DNA of 38,054 nt, from contig BFEA01000192.1 of assembly GCA_003427395.1 (NCBI GenBank), positions 1,361,896-1,399,949 on the forward strand, given 5' to 3'. The DNA comes from Chara braunii (taxonomy: Eukaryota; Streptophyta; Charophyceae; Charales; Characeae). This document shows positions 1 through 9,529 of this stretch, piece after piece (within the stretch, counting starts at the first letter, position 1; the number at the start of each line of letters is the position of its first letter). Under the pieces are notes generated by a model, which saw only the letters and a list, made by a program, of their open reading frames with translations, was not told where the DNA came from and made no database searches. The position numbers were made by a program, and so were the translations under genes.

Positions 1-234
1 TGAATCAGGTAAAGGCCCGTTTATTACCATGGTTCATAGTGTTCTTTTTTTCCCTAATGGCAGTCCCATAGTGTCCCAATCTTTTCTTTTTTTTTTCCCC
101 TTTCATGCCGACCCTAGGCCGGACCCTTGAACTTTTCGGATGAGGTCATTTGAAAAAATGGGACTGCAGCTTGGAAAGGTATTGGCATAGTGGTAGTTAG
201 TTATTCCTCCACTCTGATTTAACATCTACAGAGA
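1..234. other. Left flank of element A, no gene seen
   Basis: No coding sequence or recognisable repeat is visible in this flank. It contains short T-rich runs near 47-55 and 86-97. It is host or older repeat DNA into which element A inserted. Confidence 0.5.
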
Positions 235-238
235 TTAG

Positions 239-1090
239 TGCACAGAAAATGAGCGATAGCGAACTTCAGAAACCAAGCGGCATCATACACATGAGACCAG
301 ATAGTCGTGACCTCGAACGAAAAGCAGAATTGCAACACAGGTCGCACCAAATAAGAGCACAGCAAAAGCTCATAAGTGACAATGTTCGAACAGTCTCATC
401 ATCATCAACAAAGAACCAATGTCGACATCCTATCTGGCGCTCTGCGCCCAGACTACAAATGGCAGATCCTATCTAGCCTATCTAGAACGCCGCTGGTGAC
501 GTCAACAGCTCCCCGAAGTACGAGCAGAACTCGGCCAATGCCGTTCGCCTCAAGCACCCGGTATGTCTCTTGTATCACTCACAACTTCGATCCCCCACTC
601 ACAGATGCCACATGCGCCCAAGGACCACCATGCGCCCCATCCAGCTCTGCAGCGCAGCTCAACTATGGCTGCCTGCCTCTCCCTGCAAGCCAATGAGCGT
701 GTGAGCACTGGCCAGCTTTAGCGCAGCAGCGCTTGGGCAGCATGAAGCCAGTGGGCCCCGGCCCAGAAGCTTCCGGTAGGCCCCGAGAGCATGAGCCTCA
801 GTCCAGACTGATCAGGCCCAAGGCCTGTGGTGGTTACCAGCGCCCAGCTGCCCTCAGCCTGTGTTCGGTCCATGTTGTGTATCCGGCCCAGGGCCTGCCT
901 CAGTTACATGGAATAAAAGGCAGCCTTGGCCTGGGCGCTTCCAACCAACTGGCGCTGTGCAACTGCCTGAATTTCCCTTCAGTTGCGTAGTAGTCCAAAA
1001 TAGGCCTAGGTCGGGCCTGCCTTCACTTAGGGCGGCCAACCTTGCTGATATCGGGGCCCAGTAGGGCTTACCGAGGCCTTGTGCCTCACA
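239..1090 (-). repeat. Element A 3' LTR
   Basis: This 852-bp block matches 8572-9525 in the same orientation. On the element strand it begins TGTGAGGCAC directly after the polypurine tract and ends TGCA at 239-242. It is rich in GGCCC/AGGCC words. Compared with the 5' LTR it lacks an insertion of about 80 bp (near 9136-9212) and a tandem duplication of about 48 bp (near 8716-8812), but has about 26 extra bp near 955-985. Confidence 0.9.
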
Positions 1091-1590
1091 TTCCCTCCTC
1101 CATGCTTCGACAGTCCTCTGGCGCTTTCCTTTCTGCAATGCCTTCTTGTAGTGAGCGACAGCCTGTGGAACGGTCTGCATCAATTCCATCCGCGTAAACC
1201 ATCTGCCCTCCTTAGGATCAATGTAATGTCTAAAACGAACACGATATTGCATTTTCGGTTTAGGAGGACGTTCCCTGCCTGTCGGTCTTGGAACTGGAAT
1301 TTCTCTGTGGTCCACGATGTCATCAATGTCGACCTCTCCATCCATGGTTGGGGGCAGCATTGAGCGATGAGAGGGAAACTGATCAGTTTCCTTTGAAGGT
1401 GCGAGCTTGGAGTCATGGAAGACAGGGTAGGTGCGTAGGTGACCAGGGATGTGAACTACGTAAGACGGCCCATCCGCATCCTCTCCGACAATATCTAAAA
1501 CCTCCCATGGCCCAAAATACTATGGCATGAGTTTATGGGAGATCCCGTGCTCCTGTCCCAGTTCCGAGGACTTACCCCAGACTCTGTCCC
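854..1590 (-). pseudogene. pol: Integrase C-terminus with chromodomain-like tail (element A)
   Basis: The minus-strand translation of about 1590-1361 gives the integrase C-terminal region (HxxHKLMP, then a stop, then YFGPWEV, GPSYVV and YPVFHDSKL). An open 168-codon stretch from 1360 continues with a chromodomain-like module, including YRVRFRHY and EGRWFTRMEL at residues 39-60. In related elements this tail is thought to guide integration to chromatin. Residues 87-90 (WRRE) are encoded by the polypurine tract. From residue 91 (CEAQGLG) the frame enters the 3' LTR and stops only at 854. The in-frame TAG just before YFGPW separates this part from the integrase core. The domain call rests on motif recognition and gene order. 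Confidence 0.75.
1091..1102 (-). other. Element A polypurine tract
   Basis: On the minus strand this reads TGGAGGAGGGAA immediately before the LTR start TGTGAGG. It is the expected primer site for plus-strand DNA synthesis. It also encodes Trp-Arg-Arg-Glu at the end of the pol reading frame, so the tract is part of the coding sequence. Confidence 0.85.
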
Positions 1591-2319
1591 CTACCTGAAA
1601 TGTAGATGGCGGTGGCGCTTGTTATCAGACTCTATCATCGCTGCCTGTGCCTTATGAATCTGTTCCACTGCCTGTTGCATCAGTTCATATCGATAGGCAA
1701 ATTCTAGTGTTCCTGGTGCAGCAGTTGGCTGGTTCTCACGTAGTGGAAAGTCTAGGGGCAGTCTAGGCTTGAAAGTCGGTAGCAGACTGTTAGGACTCAC
1801 CCCGGTGGCGCTGTGCACAGCATTGTTGTACAGGCTGGCTATAAGAGCAAGTTTCTCATCCCAGTCCACCTGGTTGGGCTTGATGTAGTGCCCCAACAGG
1901 TGTTGTACAGCGCGGTTCAGCTGCTTTGCTTGGCCGTTTGCCTCTGGACGGTTCTCGGAGGTCATCTGCAGCTGTGTACCCTGTTCTGCAGCTGCATCCT
2001 TCCACAACTCACTTGTTAATCTGACATCCCTGTCACTAATAATAGACTTAGGAAGCCCAAAGTCCCTGCCCCAGTTCTCCTTGAAGAGTCTAATCACACA
2101 CTCCGTTTTTGCTGTTTCAGCCATTGCTACTAATCTAGCATACTTACTAAATCTATCCACAATGACAAAAATGTGCCGCATTCCGCTCTTGCTGGTGACC
2201 AGCATGTCCATGAAGTCCATGGACAGGCTCTCACCGGGCCTTTCCGGAATCGAAAGGGGCTTGAGAAGCCCAAGAGGGGCCTGTGTATGTGGCTTGTCCC
2301 TCTTTGCTGTTTTAGGCAT
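1591..2319 (-). pseudogene. pol: Integrase catalytic core (element A), catalytic Glu replaced
   Basis: The 242-codon open frame carries the retroviral-type integrase core that joins element cDNA to host DNA. Visible motifs are D35 in SMDFMDML, FVIVDRFSKYA at 51-61 and D96 in ISDRD. The third catalytic residue should be Glu 36 positions after D96. Position 132 in NGQAKQLNR is Lys, where relatives have GQTEQLNR. The first 40 codons repeat sequence of the next fragment upstream because a block of about 196 bp is duplicated in tandem (2106-2497). The Lys substitution alone should abolish strand transfer. Confidence 0.85.
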
Positions 2320-2497
2320 TGCTACTAATCTAGCATACTAAATCTATCCACAATGACAAAAATGTGCCGCATTCCCCTCTTGCTGGTGACCAGCATGTCC
2401 ATGAAGTCCATGGACAGGCTCTCACCAGGCCTTTCCAGAATCGGAAGGGGCTTGAGAAGCCCAAGAGGGGCCTGTGTACGTAGCTTGTCCCTCTGAC
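2106..2497. repeat. Tandem duplication of about 196 bp inside element A integrase
   Basis: The block starting near 2106 (TTTGCTGTTT) repeats starting near 2303, and both copies end at GGCTTGTCCCT. The copies differ at several positions, so the duplication is not recent. It doubles the integrase segment around PLGLLKPL and SLSMDFMDML and separates the zinc-binding part from the catalytic core. Confidence 0.85.
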
Positions 2498-2846
2498 ACA
2501 CTTGACAAATCTCCACGTACAGCTTGACATCTCGCATCATTATGGGCCACCAGAACTGCTGCAGCAGATTGGCTGCAGTCTTCTTATACCCAAAATGTCC
2601 TGTGGCATCATGACACTCGCCTAGAAATAAACTACGCAAAGACTCCCGATTAGATACACACAAACGTTTATTCCCGGCCTTCTCAAGGAACACCAGACCG
2701 TGGACAAACTCACTCCACAGTCGCTTTGTCCTCCGCCTCGAGTCTGCGTATGATCTCAGCCATAAACGGATCTGGTCTACGCGACAGCGCATCAGCAACT
2801 TTATTATACTCTCCTTTGTGCCGGGGCTCAAAGTCATACGGCTCAA
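2325..2846 (-). pseudogene. pol: RNase H end and integrase zinc-binding domain (element A)
   Basis: This 173-codon fragment contains the HHCC zinc-binding domain of Ty3/gypsy integrase. The histidines are in ECHDATGHFG and the cysteines in CQVCQRD. It continues with PLGLLKPLP and SLSMDFMDML into the start of the catalytic core, then runs out after IVDRFS at the edge of the 196-bp duplication. Its first part overlaps the end of the RNase H reading frame in another phase. Confidence 0.8.
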
Positions 2847-3489
2847 TGACTTCGATCCAACATTTTAGCGCATCAAAGAGCACCGGCTGGGTTCTCATCC
2901 ACTTCAGGGTCTCATGATCGGTCCTAGCGTAAAAGAACCTCCCAAGGAGGTAGTGCCACCAGTGGGTTAGCGCTTTGTAGATCGCATAGAGCTCCTTCTC
3001 ATAGGTGGACTTGGCCAACTTCTGAGAGAGCATCTTTTTGGACATGTACTCAACAGGCCTCAACTTTGGACCCTCCTGCTGCGCGAGCATAGCACTTATG
3101 CCACATTGGCTAGCATCTGTGGTGACTATAAACGGCTTATCATTCGAGAGCTTCAAGACCTCATGGTGTGTTAGAGCATGCTTTGGATGTCTGAAAGCAG
3201 CCTCACACCTGTTTGTCCACTCCCACGGGGTGTCAAGGCGGGTCAGGTCCATCAAAGGTGCGGCCACTATGGGGTAGTAGCCGGTCTCAGTCACAAATTG
3301 AGGACGTTGCCAATCACGAATGCTGGTCACCTTCGCGTCATCAGCCTCACACCTGTCTGTCCACTCCCATGGGGTGTCAAGGCAGGTCAGGTCCGTCAAA
3401 GGGGCGGCCACTACGCTATAGTTCTTAACAAAATTGTGATCATCCCTAGGAAGGACCTCATCTATATCACACACTGAGGACGCTGCCAA
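2710..3489 (-). pseudogene. pol: RT connection and RNase H domain (element A)
   Basis: The 259-codon frame carries a Ty3/gypsy RNase H, which degrades the RNA strand during reverse transcription. Likely catalytic acidic residues are D125 (VTTDASQCG), E166 (YEKELYAI), D191 (RTDHETL) and D233 (VADALSRR). The N-terminal 100 residues hold a duplicated block in which DWQRPQFV, LDTPWEWT and nearby motifs occur twice. It reflects a local DNA duplication (about 3212-3522). The RNase H part itself looks nearly complete. Confidence 0.87.
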
Positions 3490-3522
3490 TCACGAATGCT
3501 GGCCACCTTCGCATCATCAAGC
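3212..3522. repeat. Local tandem duplication in the element A RT-RNase H junction
   Basis: Two related units begin near 3212 and 3355 (TGTCCACTCCCA) and both contain CCAATCACGAATGCTGG. The second unit is longer, with about 60 bases of extra sequence around 3420-3475. The duplication changes the protein linker between RT and RNase H. Confidence 0.75.
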
Positions 3523-3857
3523 TTCAATCCCTCCGCGAAAATCTCATGATCCACGTAGAAGATCCGGGTGCAGCCAAACTCGCATTTCTCCCCATTGATC
3601 TTGAACTGCTGTTGTCGTAGGAGACTAAGGACTTTGTCTAAGTGACCAATGTGCTCCTCGACAGTCCTACTAAAGATAAGTATGTCATCGAGGTACACGA
3701 TGACAAACTTGTCCAAGTGGTCATAAAAGATTTGGTTCATGGCGTGCTGAAAGGAGCCAGGAGCATTGCAAAGGCCAAAAGGCATCACCACAAACTCGTA
3801 CAGACAGTACCTGGTCTGAAAAGCGGTTTTGTGTTGATCCTCCAACCGTATTGCCAT
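3462..3857 (-). pseudogene. pol: Reverse transcriptase palm and fingers (element A)
   Basis: The 131-codon frame holds the RT core that copies element RNA into DNA. KTAFQTRY at 10-17 and VVMPFGLCNAPGSFQ at 23-37 lead to the YLDD catalytic box at 55-58, all intact. It continues through the thumb region (KCEFG). The upstream segment with the first catalytic Asp is separated by frameshifts and a tandem duplication of about 50 bp at 3892-3985. Confidence 0.88.
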
Positions 3858-3891
3858 CTGATGGTACCTAGACTTCAGATCTACCTACGTA

Positions 3892-3985
3892 CCGACACCC
3901 TTGCACTCGGTCCAGTAAGTCATCGATGAGCGAGTAGACACCCTTGCACTCAGTCCAATAAGTCATCGATGCGCGGTAGGGGCTC
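3892..3985. repeat. Short tandem duplication of about 50 bp in element A RT
   Basis: ACACCCTTGCACTCGGTCCA near 3895 and ACACCCTTGCACTCAGTCCA near 3938 head two copies that both include AAGTCATCGATG. The copies break the RT frame between its N-terminal and palm parts. Confidence 0.8.
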
Positions 3986-4345
3986 TCAGTGCTTGACAGT
4001 GATGGCATTGAGGCCCCTATAGTCAATGCACATCCTCAAAGTTCCCCCCTTCTTCGGTACAAATGACACTGGAGATCCGTAAGGGGAGACACTCGGCCGG
4101 ATCCAACCCTTCTCTATGAGTTTCTTGAGCTGTCGGCAAAGCTTATCCAACTCGCCTGGAGACATCCGATGGATCCTACCCTTCAGGATGCTAGACCCTG
4201 GGGTAATCTCTATCGCATGGAGGACCTCCCTCTCAACAACCCCTTTCAACTCTTCAAATAGATCAAGGTACTTAGCGATTATAACCTCTATCTCCGACGA
4301 CACTTTCACCAGCTCGCCTACTACAGAGACATAAACTAGATACAT
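3986..4345 (-). pseudogene. pol: Reverse transcriptase N-terminal part (element A)
   Basis: The 119-codon frame shows the start of Ty3/gypsy [12 protein letters not shown], then [24 protein letters not shown] and [15 protein letters not shown]. It ends just before the strand that would carry the first catalytic Asp. The fold is recognisable, and an equivalent RT start is seen in elements B, C and E. A frame break follows immediately at the 3892-3985 duplication. Confidence 0.87.
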
Positions 4346-4561
4346 ACCCTACTCCGGATTTCGCTTATAATGATTATAAAATGCGGCCGCACACATGCAT
4401 CTGTAGGTCTCGATTAGACTACTAGCCTTGAACTTACGTAATCTGGTGTTTAACCACTTTTCGATCCCAATCAAACTAGGGCAGTGGAACCCAAAGATTG
4501 TACATACCTAACAGGATGTCCGTTGGGAGATAATCGCTGACTAGGAACGAGACTCGATGTC

Positions 4562-4999
4562 TCAGCTCCCCTCCCGCACACGGGAAATAGCACTCAACTC
4601 CTTAAGGCAGTCGTTGACTACCATGCGTTGTTTGTTGGCACAGGTAGACTCAAGCACTGCACTTGCCCCTGTAAACAGCCTCTCAACACACGCGCGACTG
4701 ATAACATTCCGTCTCGAGCAACTGTCATAATAGGCCCCGGCCTTGCGGCCGCCGATGACCACCTCGCCGACGAATAACTCACCCTTCGGTGCTTTAGCCA
4801 TAGCTGTCCAAGAAGATAGCGGGTCTAATCTAGACCACTCCTCCTCTAGCTCCTCTAAGGACTCTAACACATTCAACGAATAGAGGATCATTGGGTTCGA
4901 ATGTGTTTGCCAAACAATATTGGAATCAATAGCTTGGGCCATCTCTCGAGATGCTGAGTGTGTGTCCACCACCTCGACCCTAGCAGGAACAGCTAGCAT
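4562..4999 (-). pseudogene. pol: Retropepsin-like protease region (element A), active site altered
   Basis: The 145-codon frame contains an aspartic protease-like segment, the enzyme that would process Gag-Pol. GGRKAGAYYD leads into D92-S93-C94 followed by RRNVISRACVERL. Relatives have Asp-Ser-Gly at this site, so Cys replaces the essential Gly. Downstream (4346-4561) the flap and end region is only recognisable as fragments such as TDILLG in shifted frames. Confidence 0.7.
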
Positions 5000-5113
5000 T
5001 CCGACGTGTTTCCCGAAGATGTGCTACAACTGTTGGCGACATTGCTACCTATGGGAGCGGAGGATCGCATCGCCTGCCCCATTGTAGGCAGGATCTTCTA
5101 CTTGTTTGTTTCG

Positions 5114-5155
5114 GCACTTAAACTGATTATGGCCATATTGGCCACAACGGATACA
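5114..5155 (-). pseudogene. gag: Gag CCHC zinc knuckle (element A)
   Basis: On the minus strand the 14 codons read CIRCGQYGHNQFKC, a perfect C-x2-C-x4-H-x4-C nucleocapsid knuckle that binds element RNA. It lies upstream of the protease region, as expected. Its phase matches the open frame 5575-5351 but not the main gag frame at 5759-5457, so frameshifts separate it from the capsid part. Confidence 0.85.
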
Positions 5156-5230
5156 AGCCTACCGAGTATACCGATCTCTCCACACGTCCTCGGTGAGACC
5201 CGCTTTCTCCCATGGAGGAGCATTGGGGTC

Positions 5231-5408
5231 TACTTGACTATTAGAGAGCCTCCACAACGTCTACTGGTCGCCTTGCCTTTCTGAACTGAGGCAGCGACTG
5301 CTCCACCCACTGAAGCTTCTGCGCTGCTAGACCACGAGCCTCCACGACGTCTACCGGTCGCCTTGCTTTTTTGAACTGAGGCAGCGACTGCTCCACCCCC
5401 TGAAGCTT
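5231..5408. repeat. Tandem duplication of about 90 bp in element A gag
   Basis: Two copies start near 5249 and 5338 with GAGCCTCCAC and share GACTGCTCCACCC and TGAAGCTTCTG. On the element strand they encode two near-copies of KLQWVEQSLPQF. Confidence 0.8.
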
Positions 5409-5759
5409 CTGACTGCCCACCTCTGCACCTGCCCCCTCATGGAGGTCGTCGTCCAACTAGATGGTGGTACCATCATTCTCAATGAACATGATGCAACCCT
5501 TCGCCTTCCAATTGGGAGACAATGTTTTCTTCCTTCCATCCATAGTGGGTTGGGGTTCGTGCCCCATCTTTGCATCCGGATCTAGGGCCTTCTTGCTGAA
5601 CGAATGAAAGGTTTCCACGTTAATGTTAGCCTCTCCTACCAACTGGTTCTTAAGTGGCATAGGAAGCCACCTCAAGGAAGTTGTCAGTAAGACTTGGGGG
5701 TCATACCGTACTCCAAAAACACAGATCAGACGCTCTACAGCGTCTGTGGCATCCCTCAC
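5241..5759 (-). pseudogene. gag: Gag capsid C-terminal part (element A)
   Basis: The frame 5759-5457 (100 codons) reads DATDAVERLICVFGV, YDPQVLLTTSLRWLPMPL and VGEANINVETFHSFSKKAL, matching the capsid-like region of Ty3/gypsy Gag. It is followed in shifted frames by a linker containing two near-copies of LQWVEQSLPQF. The zinc knuckle lies about 85 bp further on. Gag would form the intracellular particle that packages element RNA. Confidence 0.75.
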
Positions 5760-6475
5760 TGACTTGAACGGTCTGTTGCTCAGAGTCAGGATCGCATCAG
5801 TGGCCTTTTGGGCCTCCTGAGGCCTTTTAGACCGACACTGACCTCACTATCGCATCAATGGCCTTTTGGGCCTCTTGAGGATCAGGCCACCATTCCTCCA
5901 CCATCTCGACAAAGTCTTCAAGTTTCTGGTTAACTGCCCAAGCGCGGAAGTCATGTTCGTACCCCTGTAGCTGCACGAGCCCACTCAAGATGGCAAGGTC
6001 AACTTGCACTTAAACTGACCAACACTGACCTCAGGATCGCATCAATGGCCTTTTGGGCCTCCTAAGGATCGGGCCACCTGTCCTCCACCATCTCGACAAA
6101 GTCTTCCAGTTTCTGGTCAACTTGCTCAGAGTCAGGATCGCATCAGTGGCCTTTTGGGCCTCCTGAGGAGCGGGCCACCTGTCCTCCACCATCTCGACAA
6201 AGTCTTCCAGTTTCTGGTCAACTGCCCAAGCGTGGAAGTCATGTTCGTACCCCTGTAGCTGCACGAGCCCACTCAACCATCTTGCTGCACTCCCCTCAAG
6301 GTAGGAGGCAGCCACAAGCACTTCCTTGTGTGGCAAGGTCAACTTGCACTTAACCTAGACCGATACTAACCTCAACCATGTGTCAAGGTTGTCGCCCCTC
6401 TTGTCCACTGAAACGGGTTTGGGTGAGGTGATGGCCATCTTTGGAACCCACTGTTTTTCCCAGTACCTGCCCCAC
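5760..6475 (-). pseudogene. gag: Gag capsid N-terminal part with repeated blocks (element A)
   Basis: The minus-strand translation shows RGDNLDTWLR, then LVAASYLEGSAARWLSG, LVQLQGYEHDF, KLEDFVEMVE and EAQKATDAI, a typical plant-lineage Ty3/gypsy Gag. A block beginning GATCGCATCA on the plus strand occurs four times (near 5789, 5848, 6034 and 6135), so the EDFVEMVE-QEAQKA segment is repeated. The repeats cause several frame breaks (open pieces 6342-6031 and 6009-5827). Confidence 0.78.
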
Positions 6476-6910
6476 TCAGGGCTGTGGACCCTGGGGCGCA
6501 GGCTGCTGCACTAACTGCTGTTGGGGCTGTGTGCCCAGCTGTTGTGCTGGATGTGATACACCAGACTGCCCAGTTACGGCAACCTGCGACGGAGGTTGGG
6601 AATATACTGTTTGTACAACAATCCGTACACTAGGACCTGCTGAGAACCCTCCTGTCAATGGCATACCTAGGGAAACGGCTTGGACCGATGCTGGAGGGAT
6701 TACAAATGGGGATACCGCAATCACCGATGGGACAAAAGGAGGTTGTACCACGGGCCAGGCACCAGGCCCTGATGGTGATGGTGTCGCCTGAGCTCGCCCA
6801 ACCAGCACGGCCAGGCTCTGTTGGATGTCCTGTAAGAGCGCCATTTGGTGATCCTGCATTTCTACGACATCTAGCAAGACCGTCCTCAAGGTCCTCACAT
6901 CATCATCCAT
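6476..6910 (-). pseudogene. gag: Gag coiled-coil and Gln/Pro-rich region (element A)
   Basis: The 144-codon frame starts MDDDVRTLRTVLLDVVEMQD, a likely short coiled coil, followed by a Pro-, Val- and Gln-rich stretch ending QQQLVQQPAPQGPQP. It lies just upstream of the capsid-like domain, as an N-terminal Gag spacer. Assignment is by position and composition; no catalytic motif is expected here. Confidence 0.6.
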
Positions 6911-6973
6911 GTCCGTCAGTCCATCTCTAACTCACTAATGGTCGCTTGTCTCCGCCGCATCCTGACTCTTCTC

Positions 6974-7309
6974 CTAATCATTCGCTTTTTTTTTGCCTTC
7001 ATCTCCCCTAAGGCCTTCTGTAGCTGTGGCCTTCTGTAGCTGTGCCTCCTGATCATCTGCTTGTTGTATGGCAACATCCTGGCTTGCCATGACGCCCACT
7101 AACTGACTCAGGGTCTGTGTGACAATCGAACCTACAGTCCCTGAACTACTAGCCTGAGAGCCTTGCTGCCCAGCAGTTGCCATGGCTGGCCTCGCTTGCA
7201 AATGCCCTGCTTGCCTCTGCGGCCCTAGCTCTTTGGCGCTGCTGCTGCCTCTCTCTCTGCTCGCGGAACAGGAATCTGTCGCCCTCTTATCGTGTGTCTC
7301 GCTGATCAC
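6974..7309 (-). pseudogene. gag: Gag N-terminal region (element A)
   Basis: The 111-codon frame reads ISETHDKRATDS, then a Gln/Ala/Ser-rich stretch and a helix-like QTLSQLVGVMASQDVAIQ. DNA at 7016-7045 contains a short tandem repeat (GGCCTTCTGTAGCTGT twice). A possible earlier start near 7350 is cut by a stop. Function is inferred only from its place at the front of gag. Confidence 0.5.
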
Positions 7310-8555
7310 AGGATCCCGTCGTCCTCTCTAGTTTCCTCCCTGTCGCTCATAAGCTACAGAACTGCACACCGACTGCACTAGGTCACTCACTCGATGCCTA
7401 CCGGAGTGTCATGCACAGAGCGATTTAAAATAGATAAATTAATTAACCGTTGGTTATTTTAGAGTCAACACATTCGGGTCCAACAGGTAAGTTCAGATGC
7501 CTACAAACGAAACTATTTTTACTCTAGTCCACAAACAGAGAGCAGATTTCTACCTAATGCTGTCTGTCAGATGTCAATGGCAGTCCATCTAACTAATCAA
7601 GAATAAAAATAGGATCGTCTGTCTGGATCACCTGAAATCTACCCCTCCCTCAGTTCCTGCTGATGGTCACTTGACGTCGGCGTTCCTGAGCAATCCAGAA
7701 CAGCGTGCGTGTCTAAACGTGCGCACACGGCCCGCCCCTGTGCCCTGAGTGTATGATGAGCCGGCTAGCCCTGCACTATTTTTATCCTTGCGTGCAGTGA
7801 GCCTTACACCAACCACCAGGCTGATCAGGAGGCGTTTAAATACAGCCCCCAAAGTCCTCAGGAATTATTTAAAGTCACAGACAGGACGACGATCACAGCC
7901 TCCGATGCTTATTTATAGACGCCTAGTACTCATCTCCCCTGCAGAGCTGGCCTGCCCCTCATCACCCATCTACAAGCGCAGCGAGCAGACAAAGGAAGGA
8001 GCAGGACAGCATGCGTGCTCTACTCCCGCTGGGTTGGCATGGTGACCGTGACCCGGTGCTTCGTCCAGGGCCCTTCAGAGAGCTCCGCCCTCTCCTTCCA
8101 GAAGCTCCACATGAACAATGCCGACTGTCAAGGTTGAGCGCACTCGACTCCTCACATGAGAGGACTCTCAAGACAGAACACGCGTCCTCACGGTAAGGAG
8201 TGTCGAAGAGGGTAGATAAGGTTAGGTGCAACGTACCTCAAAATAGCTGCCCCCAACCACAGATATTCTCACCAAATGACCTAATGCCGATTGTGATGAC
8301 CAATCGCTGCTTCGGCACAACCAGCATTACACCATCGTTCCACCTCGGCATCAATCGCACATCAGATAGTTCTCATCACACTGCGAACACCCACCATTCA
8401 CCTCGTAGCTGTCCTGGCGATACCCCTCACCTCCCGGGTCGCCCTGCTTGCCTTCGGTCTCCTCACTACACTCCCTACGACCGCTTTCGCCCAGCAGACC
8501 GCATGCATGTACCGCATAGGCAGAAGACAAGCGCCAGATGAGCACAACGTACCAC
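7310..8555. other. Element A leader, non-coding
   Basis: The sequence between the PBS and gag shows no protein with recognisable motifs on either strand. Open frames here are short and lack family features. Long leaders are common in plant Ty3/gypsy elements. Confidence 0.6.
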
Positions 8556-8568
8556 AGCTCAGATACCA
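8556..8568 (-). other. Element A primer-binding site
   Basis: The minus strand reads TGGTATCTGAGCT three bases after the 5' LTR end. This matches the plant initiator-Met tRNA 3' end complement (TGGTATCAGAGC) with one mismatch. It would prime minus-strand DNA synthesis. Confidence 0.85.
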
Positions 8569-8571
8569 AAT

Positions 8572-9525
8572 TGCAAGGAAAATGAGTGATAGCGAACTTC
8601 AGAAACCAAGCAGCATCATACACATGAGACCAGATAGTCATGACCTCGAACCAAAACCAGAATTGCAACACGAGTCCCACCAAATAAGAGCACAGCAAAA
8701 GCTCATAAGTGACAATGTTCGAATAGTCTCAGCATCATCAAGAAAGAACCAATGTCAACATCCTAATGTTCGAATAGCCTCATCATCATCAACAAAGAAC
8801 CAATGTCAACATCCTATCTGGCGCTCTGCGCCCACTACAAATGGCAGATCCTATCTAACCTATCTACAATGCCGCTAGTGACGACAACAGCCTCCCGAAG
8901 TGCGAGCAGAACTCGGCCAATGCCGTTCGCCTCAAGCACCAGGTATGTCTCTTGTATCACTCACAACCTCGATCCCCCACTCACAGATGCCACGTGCGCC
9001 CAAAGACCACCGTGCACCTCATCCAGCTCTGTAGCGCAGCTCGGCTATGGCTGCCTGCCTCTCCCTGCTCGCCCGTGAGCGTGGGAGCGCTGGCCAGCGT
9101 TAGCGCAGCAGCGCTTGCGCAACCTGGAGCCAGTGCCCAAATGCCGAATGTCGAGGCAGGCCCTTTCCTATATCGAAGTGGCCTGCTGCTGCGTGCGGTA
9201 ATGCGGTACTAGGCCCCGGCCCAAAAGCTTCCGGTAGGCCCCGAGAGCCTGAGCCTCAGTCCAGACAGGTCAGGCCCAAGGCCTGTGGTGGTTACCAGCG
9301 CCCAACTGCCATCAGCCTGTGTTCGGTCCTTGTTGTTTATCAGGCCCAGGGCCTGCCTCAGTTACATGCAATAAAAGGCAGCCTGGGCCTGGGCGCTTCC
9401 AACCAACTGCCGCTGCATTGCGTAGGAGTCCAAAATAGGCCCAGGTCGCGCCTGCCTTCACTTAGGGGGGGCGACCTCGCTGATATCGGGGCCCAGTACA
9501 GCTTACCGAGGCCTTGTGCCTCGCA
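8572..9525 (-). repeat. Element A 5' LTR
   Basis: This 954-bp block is the partner of 239-1090. On the element strand it begins TGCGAGGCAC and ends TGCA. It contains a tandem duplication of about 48 bp around AATGTTCGAATAG (8716-8812) and about 80 bp near 9136-9212 that are absent from the 3' LTR. GGCCCA and AGGCC words are frequent. No convincing TATA box was found on the element strand. Confidence 0.9.
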
Positions 9526-9529
9526 TTAG
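9526..9529. repeat. Element A target-site duplication, right copy
   Basis: TTAG follows the outer end of the 5' LTR and TTAG also precedes the 3' LTR at 235-238. Ty3/gypsy elements usually make 5-bp duplications. The fifth base differs here or is shared with the LTR end. Confidence 0.65.

Larger units (their letters stand above)
239..9525 (-). mobile_element. Element A: full-length Ty3/gypsy LTR retrotransposon, degenerate
   Basis: The element is about 9.29 kb and is read on the minus strand. In transcription order it has a 5' LTR (8572-9525), an initiator-Met-type PBS (8556-8568), a non-coding leader, gag, protease, reverse transcriptase, RNase H, integrase, a chromodomain-like tail, a polypurine tract (1091-1102) and a 3' LTR (239-1090). 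LTR ends are TG...CA on the element strand. The flanks share TTAG. The domain order RT-RNaseH-IN with a C-terminal chromodomain-like module places it in Ty3/gypsy. Stops, frameshifts and repeated local duplications break every gene, so it should be inactive. The two LTRs differ by many substitutions and indels, which suggests an old insertion. Confidence 0.92.

Noticed and set aside
905-920. TATA-like ATAAAAGG in the element A LTRs
   Set aside because: It lies on the strand opposite to the element, so it cannot be the element promoter; antisense use is unsupported.
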